From Microcoleus sp. FACHB-68 (GTDB taxonomy: Bacteria > Cyanobacteriota > Cyanobacteriia > Cyanobacteriales > Oscillatoriaceae): 64,000 nt of DNA. Below are positions 17,684-27,643 of this stretch, one piece after another; within the stretch, counting starts at the first letter, position 1; each line of letters starts with the position of its first letter. The notes under the pieces are model-generated. The model worked only from the letters and a program-made list of their open reading frames with translations. It searched no databases and had not been told where the DNA came from. The stretch spans positions 310,001 to 374,000 of the forward strand of contig NZ_JACJOT010000001.1 in the NCBI RefSeq assembly GCF_014695715.1. Reading direction: 5' to 3'. A program made the position numbers and the translations under genes.

Positions 17684-18400
17684 ATGAGCAGTAATCTAGC
17701 GACCAAATTGCGTGAGGGCACTAAGAAGTCCCACACGATGGCAGAAAATGTCGGATTTATCAAGTGCTTCTTAAAAGGCACCGTTGAGAAAACCTCTTAT
17801 CGGAAGCTCGTCAGCAACCTCTACTTCGTCTACTCCGCAATGGAAGAAGAGATGGAACGCAACCGGCAGCACCCGATTGTCTCTAAATTTTACTTCCCTG
17901 AGTTGAACCGCAAGGCCAGCTTAGAGCAGGATCTACAATACTACTACGGCCCGAATTGGCGCGAACAAGTAGCTCCCTCACCGGCAGCTCAAGCTTACGT
18001 GCAGCAAATTCGCAACGTCTCTAACTCTGCTCCTGAACTCTTAGCCGCTCACTCCTACACTCGCTACCTGGGTGACTTATCAGGTGGCCAAATCCTCAAA
18101 GGCATTGCCCAACGGGGAATGAACTTAACAGAGGGTGAAGGCACCGCTTTCTACGAGTTTGCAGAAATTCCTGACGAAAAAGCCTTCAAAGCCACCTACC
18201 GGCAGGCAATGAACGATTTGCCTATTGATGAAGCCACTGCAGATCGCATTGTCACTGAAGCGAATGATGCCTTTGGCATGAACATGAAGCTTTTCCAAGA
18301 ATTAGAAGGCAATTTGATCAAAGCAATTGGTCTCATGCTCTTTAATTCTCTAACTCGCCGCCGCGCTCGTGGCAGCACCGAATTAGTAACAGCCGATTAA
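17684..18400 (+). CDS. ho1: Heme oxygenase (biliverdin-forming)
   Basis: Heme oxygenase opens heme to biliverdin IX-alpha, CO and iron using ferredoxin. Biliverdin feeds phycocyanobilin and phytochrome chromophore synthesis. The 238-residue protein is nearly colinear with cyanobacterial HO1: it begins MSSNLATKLREGTKKSH, with the proximal heme ligand at His17, and includes NLYFVYSAMEEEME, YLGDLSGGQILK (distal helix glycines) and FNSLTRRRARGSTE at the end. The open frame begins upstream at 17615, but homologs start at the ATG at 17684. It stands alone, followed by a hairpin-forming repeat. Pairing with a bilin reductase is not seen here. Confidence 0.97.
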   Translation: MSSNLATKLREGTKKSHTMAENVGFIKCFLKGTVEKTSYRKLVSNLYFVYSAMEEEMERNRQHPIVSKFYFPELNRKASLEQDLQYYYGPNWREQVAPSPAAQAYVQQIRNVSNSAPELLAAHSYTRYLGDLSGGQILKGIAQRGMNLTEGEGTAFYEFAEIPDEKAFKATYRQAMNDLPIDEATADRIVTEANDAFGMNMKLFQELEGNLIKAIGLMLFNSLTRRRARGSTELVTAD

Positions 18401-18426
18401 ATTCTGAATCAGGCTCGTTGAATGTT

Positions 18427-18500
18427 GGATTTTAGATTTTGGATTTTGGGTTTTGGATTTTGTGGTGAGTCTAAAATCTGAAATCTAAAATCTAAAATCA
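18427..18500. repeat. GATTTTA-type heptamer repeat forming a long hairpin
   Basis: A GGATTTT/AGATTTT-rich left arm (18427-18460) faces a TCTAAAATCTGAAATCTAAA right arm (18470-18500). The structure lies between ho1 and the convergent Mo-nitro_C gene and could end transcription from both sides. Confidence 0.55.
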
Positions 18501-18513
18501 GAGCCATCTGAAA

Positions 18514-18786
18514 TTAAGACCAGACTTGTAAATCAATGCCACACTCATCCACGAGATAACACATCGCCCGAAACCGCAAGCCAACCAGTTGATCGTAGAG
18601 GGGATTGAGCTTGCACATCGGCGGAATGTGAAACAGGGTGCGACCCAAGATTTTGATATCTCGCTCGAAGGGACACTGAGCGGGAATCGCTTTATAAATA
18701 AACTGAGCGACTTCAGGATTGTGAATCTCCAGATGATCAAGCCATTGACGCACGGGGTGCAGGAGATCGAATCTATGTTGAGTCAT
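18514..18786 (-). CDS. Mo-nitro_C domain protein, copy 1
   Basis: This 90-residue protein consists of the domain known as Mo-dependent nitrogenase C-terminus (Mo-nitro_C), which in cyanobacteria is usually a free-standing small protein of unknown role. Diagnostic stretches are IYKAIPAQCPFERDIKILGR, HIPPMCKLNPLYDQLVGLRF and RAMCYLVDECGIDL. Three cysteines (Cys in QCPF, MCKL and DECG) are shared with the second copy at 21777-22139, together with one in AMCYL. An AGGTGAA lies 4-5 nt before the ATG, and the same leader is kept in copy 2. The name does not prove a part in nitrogen fixation; no nif gene is in the window. Confidence 0.85.
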   Translation of the reverse strand: MTQHRFDLLHPVRQWLDHLEIHNPEVAQFIYKAIPAQCPFERDIKILGRTLFHIPPMCKLNPLYDQLVGLRFRAMCYLVDECGIDLQVWS

Positions 18787-19196
18787 AACTTCACCTACCA
18801 GTGAGTGGGCTGTCGCTTGTTTCTTTACTGTTCCTATTTACAACGATACAAATTTCAATAAATAGTTTGGTAAAGGAACAAAGAAAAGTCCCGCCGAGAT
18901 TGTGAAGCTTTGATGAAATCAATTTCTCTTTTGGTAGCCGCCGTCACGATTGCGCCCCTGGTTTTGCGCTGATCATCTTTTGGCAAATTGCTGGAATGGC
19001 TGCTGCGGCTGTATTCTTGAGGGTGTGGTACGCAGGATCGTCTAACGCATACAAGTGTGGGTTTTGAACGTCTAAGTCACCCCTGTTGGTTTTGATCAGA
19101 AATTGGCCGACAGCTAAGGCGAACGCCATTCGCAATTTTAGGCAAAAAATCAAAATCTTGAATTCTTCTTCCCCTTTCCCTGTATAAAAGCCTAGC
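18787..19196. other. Intergenic, possible degenerate coding remnant
   Basis: The minus strand has a 97-codon open frame (18944-19237) that overlaps the 3' end of the YwqG-like gene and resembles nothing I know. I regard the stretch as non-coding or a remnant. Confidence 0.3.
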
Positions 19197-20069
19197 TTAT
19201 CCACAATCCCAATTATACAAAACGCTAGAAAAATCAAGATTTCTCAAGGCTGATTCTTGGATAAAAAAGTTGCATCTACCCACATCTCCCCATATGATCT
19301 GAATTGAGTCTGTGGTCTTACCTTCGGAGTCAATTTGTAACAGGAGAATATACTGATCTGCTTCTTCTGCTAAGAGTTCTCTGGGGTCGTTTTGACTAAA
19401 GAAAGGATAACCTCCTAGCCGATGCCCCTTTTCAAATCTATTGTGATATTCTTCCCATAACAAGCAGCCATTATTTTCACAGTCATTCTCTTCACAGAAA
19501 TTCTCTTCACAGGCTTCCCATATCTCTTCTCCGATTAATTTGTCGAATTTAAAATCGGCAGTTGTAATTGGAGAATATTTTAATTTGAAAGTTAAAGCAA
19601 AGCAATCTTTTTTATCTGGTGGCGATGACCGAGATATCCTGAAAGGATTATGGTTTCTAGCCCAAAAAGTTGGTAAGAAACTGAAGTCTGTGAGTAGGTG
19701 ATCCTCGTTCAAGTCAGGTTCGGGAAAATAAAGCACGCGAAACCCTGTCTGAATTGTCGGGTTTTCAAAATCACAACCGAAGCCGTCTCCTCGCTCAGAA
19801 ATATAAAATTGGAGAATTCCCTTTTCTGGAAATCCTTCTAAGTGAGGAACCTTTTCAAAATTAATTTGGGCAAGGAGGTAGAGATATTCACCCTCTGGAG
19901 TTTTGGGATAATCAAAGTTTTTGGGCAAGTAGGGAAATCCAGCAAATTTACTTTGCCAAGGATTCACTTCTCTTGTCACGTGAGTTTGAATTTCAATATA
20001 GGGCTTGATAGTTGCTTCAAATTGACTTCTAAATCTTTCTAAACCAAGAGGAAGTTCAAAATTTTTCAT
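19197..20069 (-). CDS. YwqG-like DUF1963 family protein
   Basis: This is a protein of about 290 residues from the DUF1963/YwqG family, whose function is unknown. The signature is clear: WQSKFAGFPYLPKNFDYPKT, YLLAQINFEKVPHLEGFPEK and ILQFYISERGDGFG in the N-terminal half, and GHRLGGYPFFSQNDPRE with ILLLQIDSEGK in the C-terminal half. It is predicted cytoplasmic. I chose ATG 20069; a GTG four codons upstream is possible. The gene is AT-rich and lacks the CCGGC motif common in neighbouring genes, which suggests later acquisition. No partner gene is evident. Confidence 0.87.
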   Translation of the reverse strand: MKNFELPLGLERFRSQFEATIKPYIEIQTHVTREVNPWQSKFAGFPYLPKNFDYPKTPEGEYLYLLAQINFEKVPHLEGFPEKGILQFYISERGDGFGCDFENPTIQTGFRVLYFPEPDLNEDHLLTDFSFLPTFWARNHNPFRISRSSPPDKKDCFALTFKLKYSPITTADFKFDKLIGEEIWEACEENFCEENDCENNGCLLWEEYHNRFEKGHRLGGYPFFSQNDPRELLAEEADQYILLLQIDSEGKTTDSIQIIWGDVGRCNFFIQESALRNLDFSSVLYNWDCG

Positions 20070-20314
20070 TTCTGCACTCACTTGGAAGATTTTCTAAATT
20101 GATAAGATAATTGTAAATTACTGAGATGCTGTAGTCTAGGAGTAGATACTATTTCCACTCACAGAATAATTCTCAAGGAAGTGTCTGGTGAAGCGAAAGA
20201 TTGCGCCTCTCCCTGTGAATTACTATAACAGTACAGAAGTTTTAAAGCACTCAACCGGCACTGCCTACTATTGTTTTTAGCAGAGGCCGGCAGAGTGCTA
20301 AATTTTAAAGCAAA

Positions 20315-20587
20315 TTATCCAAATTGATAATGCTTTTTCACATCTTTGCGAATGTTCCAAGTGCAAGACATCCCAGCCGGAAATGTGACTAAATCTCCTT
20401 TGCCCATTTGAACCGGCTCACCTCCTGCCGGCGTCACCACCACATCTCCTTCTAAGAAGTAACAAGTTTCCGCCTCGTCATACATCCAGGGAAACTCAGA
20501 GACTTCTTTCGTCCAAATTCCCCAACTAAAAACACCCAGCCGGTTGAGGTGTTCTTCACTGGGTTGACGATCAACTTTAATTTCCAT
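20315..20587 (-). CDS. Cupin domain protein (DUF861/Cupin_3)
   Basis: This 90-residue protein is one small cupin barrel of the Cupin_3 type. Recognisable parts are RLGVFSWGIWTKEVSEFPW, ETCYFLEGDVVVTPAGGEPV and GKGDLVTFPAGMSCTWNIRK. Such proteins bind a metal or small ligand; related plant and bacterial members are (S)-ureidoglycine aminohydrolase-like, but the short cyanobacterial form has no assigned reaction. The metal site is incomplete by eye: only Glu residues of ETCYFLEG fit, with no clear His pair. The frame extends upstream to a GTG at 20605; I chose ATG 20587 to match homologs that start MEIKV. Confidence 0.87.
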   Translation of the reverse strand: MEIKVDRQPSEEHLNRLGVFSWGIWTKEVSEFPWMYDEAETCYFLEGDVVVTPAGGEPVQMGKGDLVTFPAGMSCTWNIRKDVKKHYQFG

Positions 20588-20657
20588 CGTCTGGTTCACT
20601 TCCACTGCCTCCTTTACGGATCTTTCCTAGGAAGAATATCACCCCACCGGCACCATT

Positions 20658-21299
20658 TTAACTCTCTGCGCTGGGAACAGAAGCCGGTCTTTGTTGCCGT
20701 TCCAAATATTGGCTTAATGCGTAAGCCATATCCGCCCGTGTCATCGGATTTAAAGGATTGATGCGGTTAGTTGCCGCATCAGTATTTACAAATCCCTCAT
20801 ACAAAGCTGTCGCCATCGATTTTTTTGCCCAAGCCGGTATCGTTGCGGAATCCGGATATTTATCCATAATCGCGGCAACGTTTTCATCGGGAAACTGAAA
20901 GACGCCATGAGCTTGCGCGAAAATTGCAAAGGCTTCTGCCCGACTCACTCTTTGGTTGGGAAAAAACATTCCATCCCGATAGCCGTTCATAATGCCGGTT
21001 TTTAAAACAACTTGAATATCGTTAGATGCCCAGTGAGAAGAGGGAACATCAGGAACTTCCAACACTGTTTCTTTTTGTGCGGAAGCGCGTTTATCCAGCT
21101 TAAAGGTTTTTACCAAAATCGTTGCGAGTTCGGCGCGGCTTAAAGGTTTTTCTGGGTAAAAGTTTCCATCTTGAAAGTTAGTCATTAACCCAGCCGCCAC
21201 AACTTGCTGGATGGGATCGAGTGTTTCTTGAGCTTGAGCGATAGCCGGCAAGAATTGCAACAGCATTGTAACTGAGAGAAGGCTAGCAAACCGTTTCAT
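20658..21299 (-). CDS. Exported S-layer homology domain protein
   Basis: This 213-residue protein has a clear signal peptide (KRFASLLSVTMLLQFLPAIAQA, residues 2-23) and three SLH modules. They are recognisable by GLMTNFQDGNFYPEKPLSRAE, GIMNGYRDGMFFPNQRVSRAE and a third with YEGFVNTDAATNRINPLNPM followed by TRADMAYALSQYLERQ. The protein is almost all SLH, so it is probably a cell-envelope binding or spacer protein. The start is ATG 21299; the frame extends four codons further. It is monocistronic, with about 50 nt between it and the cupin gene downstream. Confidence 0.88.
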   Translation of the reverse strand: MKRFASLLSVTMLLQFLPAIAQAQETLDPIQQVVAAGLMTNFQDGNFYPEKPLSRAELATILVKTFKLDKRASAQKETVLEVPDVPSSHWASNDIQVVLKTGIMNGYRDGMFFPNQRVSRAEAFAIFAQAHGVFQFPDENVAAIMDKYPDSATIPAWAKKSMATALYEGFVNTDAATNRINPLNPMTRADMAYALSQYLERQQRPASVPSAES

Positions 21300-21776
21300 G
21301 ATTGAAATCACTCCAAAAGGTTAAGGCTAATTATCGATTGATTCTCTATATTTGAGGAGAATCGCTTTTAAGAAGTTCCCATATCAGAAGAGGGTTTATG
21401 GCAGAAGTAAAGTAGGGTGATGTGATTCACTTCCTTTGCCACGATTGTATCTTGACTTCCCTTATTTTGAAGTCATGCTTTTGGATCACCCATTTGGGTG
21501 AAATATGATTGCTAGTAGAAATTCTTGACAGTGAAGCGCGTTGCCTGTTTTGAGCGATTCTGGAGCCAGCCGCGCGGTGATTTATACTTTTAGAGCCTTC
21601 TCGTCGTAAAGACTCTATCGATTGTTATGCCGGCACTCCCGCTTTTCCCCAATGGACTATTTAGCTGTGTAACGGGCGAAAAGAAAGTGCAAATGTTTTG
21701 GGATGCCGGCGATCCTTAATGAGTTGAGCTGTTGCAACAGTTTTTGGTTTTGAGATCACGGTTTTGTTCTGTAGTT
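21300..21776. other. Intergenic, nothing recognised
   Basis: A 477-nt spacer between minus-strand genes. It should hold the promoter for the SLH gene. No coding sequence or strong hairpin was seen. Confidence 0.4.
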
Positions 21777-22139
21777 TCAGGCGCAAGATTGAATATCTAC
21801 ACCGCACTCATCAACTAAATAGCACAAAGCGCGAAAACGCAAACCAACCAATTGATCGTACAGGGGATTGAGCTTGCACAATGGAGGAATATGCCCAACT
21901 TTACGGCCAAATAACTTGATATCTCGCTCAAAGGGACACTGCGCCGGAATCGCTTTATACAGAAATTTAGCAAGTTCAGGATCGCGAATTTCCCATTGAT
22001 CAAGCCGCTGACGCACGGGTTGCAGCAGATCGATTTTGAGTTTGGAAAGTTTTGCGCGTTTGGCCGCTTTTAAGCGTTTTCCAGCTCCCTTTAAACTAGA
22101 GAAAGAGGCTGAGGGAGAGTTTGTCCAGATGGTGCCCAT
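21777..22139 (-). CDS. Mo-nitro_C domain protein, copy 2
   Basis: This 120-residue paralog of the gene at 18514-18786 has the same Mo-nitro_C domain (LYKAIPAQCPFERDIKLFGR, HIPPLCKLNPLYDQLVGLRF, RALCYLVDECGVDI). It also has an extra basic N-terminal extension of about 33 residues (LKGAGKRLKAAKRAKLSKLK) that copy 1 lacks. The DNA of the shared part is also visibly similar, and the pre-start AGGTGAA is retained, which points to duplication. Cysteines in the QCPF, LCKL, LCYL and DECG contexts are kept in both, so they may be functional. The role is unknown. Confidence 0.85.
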   Translation of the reverse strand: MGTIWTNSPSASFSSLKGAGKRLKAAKRAKLSKLKIDLLQPVRQRLDQWEIRDPELAKFLYKAIPAQCPFERDIKLFGRKVGHIPPLCKLNPLYDQLVGLRFRALCYLVDECGVDIQSCA

Positions 22140-22954
22140 AGTTTCACCTAATCGGTTTTATGGATTTAGCTTAATGTTCTGTAACATTCCTCTTTATCAT
22201 GACACACCCGCCAATAGATTGTTCCTAAAACTAATGCAGAAAAATCCGAACCTTTTAATAAATTTAGGTTATTGCACCGTAAGACGAGCCACAGCATGAG
22301 CTGTGTCAGTCAAGCGAGAAAACTTGGCAAACTCAGCCATTATTTTGCATATAGATTGTGCCAAAAATCAGTTGGATTTTCCGATCAAGGCAATTGATTA
22401 GAATTTGTGAGCCGAGCTTAAAGGAGTCGTTATCAAACTTGGCTGCTGCGTCGGGAGCATAGAAGTAAGCTTTATATCTTATATAAAACGTTTTGTCCTA
22501 AAAACAGAAGTACCTAGAGTCGGATTTTTTGAAAGTGCAGCTATTAATAGTACACCCTAAGATTGACTTGCCTTGAAGCCTAAAAATATTTAAGTTATAA
22601 TATAATTAGTATCAATTCATAAATTTAAAGTGTAATTTTTGCTACCAATCGAAATCGTCTCAATCACTTCAAAGGTGACAAAGAGGTTTGGAGGTTATTT
22701 CTTAGTGCTTAGAAGTGCCGGCGAAATAACAACGGATACCTAACCCAGTGTAGAGACACGAGCGAATGACCTGAACGTTATAGAATTTTGATCGGCAGTA
22801 AACCAAATTAAACGTTAAACACCGGCGCTAGAGGGCAACACCGGCATCTAGCTCGCGCCGGCAAGCAGCGTTTTTTACCCTCACCGGCTGGAGCACTTGT
22901 CAGCCGGTTTTGTTATGACTGCAACTTTCTTAAAATAGTGTGCGGCAGTTTATT
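22140..22954. other. Long intergenic region before the gamma-CA-like gene
   Basis: An 815-nt stretch without a supported gene. The last 150 nt are rich in CCGGC motifs and end in a terminator-like hairpin just before the gamma-CA-like start. A long leader or a small RNA is possible. Confidence 0.4.
22883..22912 (+). terminator. Terminator-like hairpin 43 nt before gamma-CA-like gene
   Basis: ACCGGCTG (22883-22890) and CAGCCGGT (22901-22908) form a perfect 8-bp stem with a 10-nt loop, followed by TTTTGTT. It could end an upstream small RNA or attenuate the gene behind it. Confidence 0.55.
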
Positions 22955-24118
22955 ATGGCCAATAAATCCAGAAAGCAGTGGAAAGTCCCTCTGCTCCTCG
23001 TTTTCCTCTTGAGCGCTCTGACTTTCGGGGCAGTTACAATCGCGATCTCAGAAAATGAGCTAGTTAGTTTGTTAAATCCTCTGAAGGTTGTGGTCAACTC
23101 TAGCTACATCAGTCCCCTAGTAGAGCTATTTGGTGATGTCTCGGTAGGCAAAAAAGTTTTTATTGCTAGCAATACTATTTTACGGGCAGATCCCGACAGC
23201 CGAATTTGTATTGGAAACGAAACCAACTTCCAAGACAATATCCATTTCGTGGCACGACAGGATAGCCCAGCCCCCAAGACAGAGTGTGGTGCGTCATCCA
23301 GCAGCACCGGCACACGAGTCAGCATCGCACACCAAGCCAGCATCAAGAACTCAAAAATCGGTAACTTCACCTTTATAGGTTTCCACGCCCGCCTCAACAA
23401 TGTTGTTTTAGAAGATGGTGCCTTTGTGCTGCACGGTGCAACCGTTTCCAATGTGCGGATCGGCAAAGATCGGATCGTACCAATTGGGGCAGTCATCACG
23501 ACTCAGCAACAAGCAGACGCCTTAGCCTTGAAGACTGAAGATAACTCGCAATTCCAAAACGAGGTGCTGGAAGTCAATGAGGAGTTTGCCGAACACTATA
23601 GCGAACTGTATAACGAACAAGGATATCAAGCAGTGACAGGTGCCAGTATCGCACCCAAGACTTCTTGGAATCCTACCCCCGTTAGCCCCACCCTTGGCGA
23701 TAATGTGCAGCTTGATGAGTTTGTTCGCCTGGTTGGAGATGTGCGCTTGGGCAGTAACAGCATTGTCGGAGAGCGAACTTCAATTCGCGCCGATGAAGGT
23801 TCTCCCATTATTATTGGCAACAATGCTGAAATAGAAGATCGGGTGACGTTCCACGCGCTCAAAGGGACGAGCATCCGCATCGGTAACAATCTCGATACCG
23901 ATGATAATATTGTCTTTCACGGGCCGCTGGAAGTGGGTGATAACCTGACGATTGGCGATGATGCCGTGCTGTTTAAGTCTACCGTGGGAAACCGTGTGAC
24001 GATTGGGACGGGGGCTGTTGTGGTTGGCGTGAAACTGCGCGACGGGGCGCAAGTGCCAGAGAAAGCGATTATTACAACCCAGAAGCAAGCAGACGCCTTG
24101 AAAGTGGCAAAAAGTTGA
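22955..24118 (+). CDS. Membrane-anchored tandem gamma-carbonic-anhydrase-like protein
   Basis: This 387-residue protein has an N-terminal signal-anchor (about residues 10-30, VPLLLVFLLSALTFGAVTIA) and two left-handed beta-helix domains of the gamma-carbonic anhydrase/CcmM class (about 45-200 and 240-387). Each has the hexapeptide pattern and ends in the CcmM-like VITTQQQADAL or IITTQKQADAL. The histidine triad that binds zinc in active family members is incomplete in both halves. In half 1 the H-x4-H pair reads HQASIK. In half 2 the first His (VTFHAL) and the last His (FHGP) are kept, but the middle position reads Asp. It may be a structural or regulatory homolog. I chose ATG 22955 over a GTG at 22940. 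Confidence 0.83.
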   Translation: MANKSRKQWKVPLLLVFLLSALTFGAVTIAISENELVSLLNPLKVVVNSSYISPLVELFGDVSVGKKVFIASNTILRADPDSRICIGNETNFQDNIHFVARQDSPAPKTECGASSSSTGTRVSIAHQASIKNSKIGNFTFIGFHARLNNVVLEDGAFVLHGATVSNVRIGKDRIVPIGAVITTQQQADALALKTEDNSQFQNEVLEVNEEFAEHYSELYNEQGYQAVTGASIAPKTSWNPTPVSPTLGDNVQLDEFVRLVGDVRLGSNSIVGERTSIRADEGSPIIIGNNAEIEDRVTFHALKGTSIRIGNNLDTDDNIVFHGPLEVGDNLTIGDDAVLFKSTVGNRVTIGTGAVVVGVKLRDGAQVPEKAIITTQKQADALKVAKS

Positions 24119-24125
24119 AGGCAAA

Positions 24126-24159
24126 GGTTGAAGCCGGCAAAAAAACTGCCGCTTCAACC
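24126..24159. terminator. Terminator between convergent gamma-CA-like gene and mfd
   Basis: GGTTGAAG plus CGGCA pairs with TGCCG plus CTTCAACC, giving a 13-bp stem with one bulged C and a 7-nt loop. It begins 8 nt after one stop and ends 8 nt before the other, so it probably serves both genes. Confidence 0.6.
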
Positions 24160-24166
24160 TCAAGAT

Positions 24167-27100
24167 TTAAACCAATGCCGGTTCTGGCAGCGCCCCCTGC
24201 ATTCTGCCCAACCAATCGATCAAGTGTTCCAGTTGCTTATCGGCATTTAAAATACCCAAGCCTCGAACCGTCACTTTACCGGCACTGTAAACAAATCGTG
24301 ACTGCAAATGTTCTGGCAAATTCGCCTTGAGTAAATTCCAAGCCGGTTCCTCCATAGGCGTTTCCAAAACAACGTGCTGAGATCCTTCCGGTTTAATCCG
24401 AGAAAAGCCCAGCTTTTTGGCACACTGTTTCAGTTCCACCACCCGCACCAACTGCTCTGCAGCGCGTGGCATGGCACCATAGCGATCTCGCCAATCTGCC
24501 TCAATTTGCTTTAACTCCTGCTTCGAGCCGGCAGACGCCACAGCCCGGTAAGCACTCATCTTCTGATCCAAATCCGGGATATAATCAGCCGGGATAAACG
24601 CAGTCAAGTGCAGATCGATTTGCGTATCGTCCACCTGCGGGATTTCTTGACCGCGAATTTCGCGAATCGCCTCTTCCAGCATTTCCATATACAGATCAAA
24701 GCCGATCACATCCATCTGCCCAGATTGTTCTGCACCCAAGAGATTGCCAACGCCTCGAATTTCCATATCCCGCATTGCCAACTGATAGCCAGAACCCAAC
24801 TGAGTGAACTCTTGAATCGCTCTCAAACGCTGCCGCGCATTATCCGTAAGTTGACTTTGTTTGCGATAGAACAACCAGGCATGAGCTTGAATGCCGGCAC
24901 GCCCCACCCGTCCTCGCAACTGGTACAACTGCGCCAAACCAAACTTCTGAGCATCTTCGATCAGAATCGTATTCACGCGGGGAATATCTAAACCCGATTC
25001 AATAATGGTTGTACAGAGCAAAATATCCGCCTCGCCGGCACTAAACGCCAGCATCGTCGCTTCCAACTCCGACTCATCCAACTGCCCATGTGCGATCGCA
25101 ATCCGGCTTCCCGGCAGCATTTCCCGCAACTGGCCGGCAACCTCTTCAATGCCATCCACACGCGGCACCACATAAAACACCTGACCCCCGCGATCCAACT
25201 CCTGACGAATCGCAGTTCGCACCGTTTCCCCATCATAAGGGGCTAAATGGGTTTGAATTGGACGCCTAGATGCCGGCGGCGTTGTAATCAAACTCATCTC
25301 CCGAATTCCCGACAGTGACATATATAATGTGCGGGGAATCGGCGTAGCACTAAGCGTCAGCACATCCACTTGCGTTTTCAGGGATTTAATTTTTTCCTTC
25401 TGATTCACCCCAAAACGCTGTTCCTCATCCACCACCATCAGCCCCAAATCCTTGAAGCTGACACCCTTGCTTAAAATTGCCTGAGTGCCGACAACCACAT
25501 CAAGTTCGCCCGTTGCCAGCCGGCGCTGAATTTCGCGGCGTTCCTCAGCACTACGGAAGCGATTGAGTAAGCCAATATGAATCGGGTAAGGGGCAAACCG
25601 TTCTTTCAGGGTGTGATAGTGCTGCTGCGTCAGAATCGTTGTCGGTGCCAGGAGGGCGACTTGTTTGCCGGCAGTCACGGCTTTAAAAATCGCTCGGATC
25701 GCCACCTCTGTTTTCCCAAACCCGACATCACCACACACTAAGCGATCCATCGGGCGAGCGCTTTCCATATCCCGCTTTACATCTTGAGTCGCTTTTAACT
25801 GATCCGTTGTGGGTTGATAGGGAAAAGAATCTTCTAATTCTTGCTGCCAAGGCATATCCGGCGGGTAAGCGGTTCCCTGCTGCTGCGATCGCTTGGCATA
25901 GAGATTGAGCAAGTCAACCGCCAGCTTTTTAACAGTTTTGCGAACTTTGTTTTTCGTTGATTCCCACGCTTTGCCGGTTAATTTGTTGAGTTCCGGTGCT
26001 CTACCGTCAGCAGTGCGATAGCGCGACAGGGAACCCAACTGATCGGCGGCAACTCTCAGCAAGCCGTCTGCATACTTCACCACCAAATACTCGCGGGTGT
26101 CTTTGTTAATGCTGAGACTTTCTAGCTTGAGGAATTTGCCGACGCCGTGATGCCGGTGAACCACATAATCGCCGGGACTGAGCTTGTTGGGATCGACTTG
26201 CTTGGATGTGGCACGCCGGCGCTTACGAACATAGCTGGGCGTCGCTAAAGAATGCTGGCCGAAAAACTCACGATCGGTAACAACAACCAAGCGGAACGTT
26301 GGTAAAACAAACCCTTCGAGTTCTGCAAGTCCACTGTATTTCAGCGCCACCGGCGTGTGCGAGATCGCTAACTTATCAATCGCGGGATAGTCGCGGGGAT
26401 TGGGGACAAACTGGGCAGGACAGTCGTGCTCTTGCAGCAGAGAAACTGAGCGCGAAGGCTGTGCGGAGACGAGGAACACGGTAAAGCCACGATCTCGCTC
26501 TTGCCGCACAATTTCGGCGATTTTTGCAAATTGGTGCGGCGTGACAGGAACAGGCCGGCTGGCCAAGTTGAGCGCGGATTGCTGACTGGCTGAGGTTTCT
26601 GCGAGTTCCGATAAAGTTAAATACTCAAAGCTGCCGGCGGCTGCCAGGGAATCTGTAAAAGAGCGGTGAATTTTGGGCAGCGATAGGGGTGCGCCTACGG
26701 TTTGCCAGTGTTCTTCGACGTGCTCATACCAGCGATCACCGTGCGCTTGACACTGTTCTGGCTCATCAATTGCAACTAAAGTATTTTCAGGTAAATAGTC
26801 GAGGAGGGATGCCGGCGCATCAAATGCCATACCTAAGAGCCGGCGAACCCCTTCTAAGGGTTTTGAATTTTTCGATTGCCCGTTTGATTCCTCCAATTCT
26901 AAATCTACGCTGGAAAATTTAAAATTGCTGGGCAGCGCTTCAATAACAATGGGCGCAAAATCCGTGGGAGTGAGTACCAGCCGGTCAACTTTATCGAGTG
27001 ATCGCTGGGTTGCGGGGTCAAACTCTCGCAGATCCTCTAAGTCGTCGCCAAACCAATCCAAGCGCACCGGCAATTCAGCGGCAACCGGAAAAATGTCAAT

Positions 27101-27643
27101 AATATCGCCGCGCCGGCTCCACTGTCCCTCTGTTTCCACCTGGGGAACCCGTTCATAGCCCAACTGCGCTAGCTTCTCGCTGAAGGTGGCTAAATCCCAT
27201 GTCATGCCTCTATTCAGGGTGAGGCAGTAGGGTTTAAACGTCTCAACAGGGGGTAAATGAGGTTGCAGTGCCCGTTCTGTGGCGACAATGGCTAAATTTT
27301 TTTCTCCCTGCACCAAATCTGCGAGTACCTGCAATTGTCCCCAAGTTGTCTCGGATTCAGGGTCAAATGGTTCGTAAGGCGATGCTTCCGAGGTGGGGTA
27401 AAAATGCACAGTTTGCCAGCCCATTGCTTCGATCTGGGCAGCCCAGCGACCGGCTTCTTCTAAGGTTGCTGCCACAACCAACAAATTGCGCCCTTCTTGC
27501 TGTGCCAAGGCTGAAGCCACCATGCCTTTGGGCAAGCGAGGGAAGCCATTGAGGGCAAGGGAACGCTGCCGGTGCAGTTTGTTCAGCAGTTCTGTACTTA
27601 GCTGGGTTCGCCCAAGGGCACGAATAATAGAAGAGAAAGCCAT
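24167..27643 (-). CDS. mfd: Transcription-repair coupling factor Mfd
   Basis: Mfd pushes stalled RNA polymerase off lesions and recruits UvrA for nucleotide excision repair. The 1158-residue protein has the full order of domains: a UvrB-like N-terminal region (to about 450), the RNA polymerase interaction domain ([13 protein letters not shown], near residue 490), the DEAD-type motor with Walker [10 protein letters not shown] near 635 and the DEEQRFG box, the helicase C domain ([28 protein letters not shown]) and a TRCF C-terminal domain from about 1010. The length matches the family. The start is ATG 27643. It is monocistronic and converges on the gamma-CA-like gene. Confidence 0.97.
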   Translation of the reverse strand: MAFSSIIRALGRTQLSTELLNKLHRQRSLALNGFPRLPKGMVASALAQQEGRNLLVVAATLEEAGRWAAQIEAMGWQTVHFYPTSEASPYEPFDPESETTWGQLQVLADLVQGEKNLAIVATERALQPHLPPVETFKPYCLTLNRGMTWDLATFSEKLAQLGYERVPQVETEGQWSRRGDIIDIFPVAAELPVRLDWFGDDLEDLREFDPATQRSLDKVDRLVLTPTDFAPIVIEALPSNFKFSSVDLELEESNGQSKNSKPLEGVRRLLGMAFDAPASLLDYLPENTLVAIDEPEQCQAHGDRWYEHVEEHWQTVGAPLSLPKIHRSFTDSLAAAGSFEYLTLSELAETSASQQSALNLASRPVPVTPHQFAKIAEIVRQERDRGFTVFLVSAQPSRSVSLLQEHDCPAQFVPNPRDYPAIDKLAISHTPVALKYSGLAELEGFVLPTFRLVVVTDREFFGQHSLATPSYVRKRRRATSKQVDPNKLSPGDYVVHRHHGVGKFLKLESLSINKDTREYLVVKYADGLLRVAADQLGSLSRYRTADGRAPELNKLTGKAWESTKNKVRKTVKKLAVDLLNLYAKRSQQQGTAYPPDMPWQQELEDSFPYQPTTDQLKATQDVKRDMESARPMDRLVCGDVGFGKTEVAIRAIFKAVTAGKQVALLAPTTILTQQHYHTLKERFAPYPIHIGLLNRFRSAEERREIQRRLATGELDVVVGTQAILSKGVSFKDLGLMVVDEEQRFGVNQKEKIKSLKTQVDVLTLSATPIPRTLYMSLSGIREMSLITTPPASRRPIQTHLAPYDGETVRTAIRQELDRGGQVFYVVPRVDGIEEVAGQLREMLPGSRIAIAHGQLDESELEATMLAFSAGEADILLCTTIIESGLDIPRVNTILIEDAQKFGLAQLYQLRGRVGRAGIQAHAWLFYRKQSQLTDNARQRLRAIQEFTQLGSGYQLAMRDMEIRGVGNLLGAEQSGQMDVIGFDLYMEMLEEAIREIRGQEIPQVDDTQIDLHLTAFIPADYIPDLDQKMSAYRAVASAGSKQELKQIEADWRDRYGAMPRAAEQLVRVVELKQCAKKLGFSRIKPEGSQHVVLETPMEEPAWNLLKANLPEHLQSRFVYSAGKVTVRGLGILNADKQLEHLIDWLGRMQGALPEPALV

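Noticed and set aside
18944-19237. 97-codon minus-strand open frame between Mo-nitro_C copy 1 and the YwqG-like gene
   Set aside because: It overlaps the 3' end of the YwqG-like gene in another frame and has no ribosome binding site and no recognisable sequence. It is at best a remnant.
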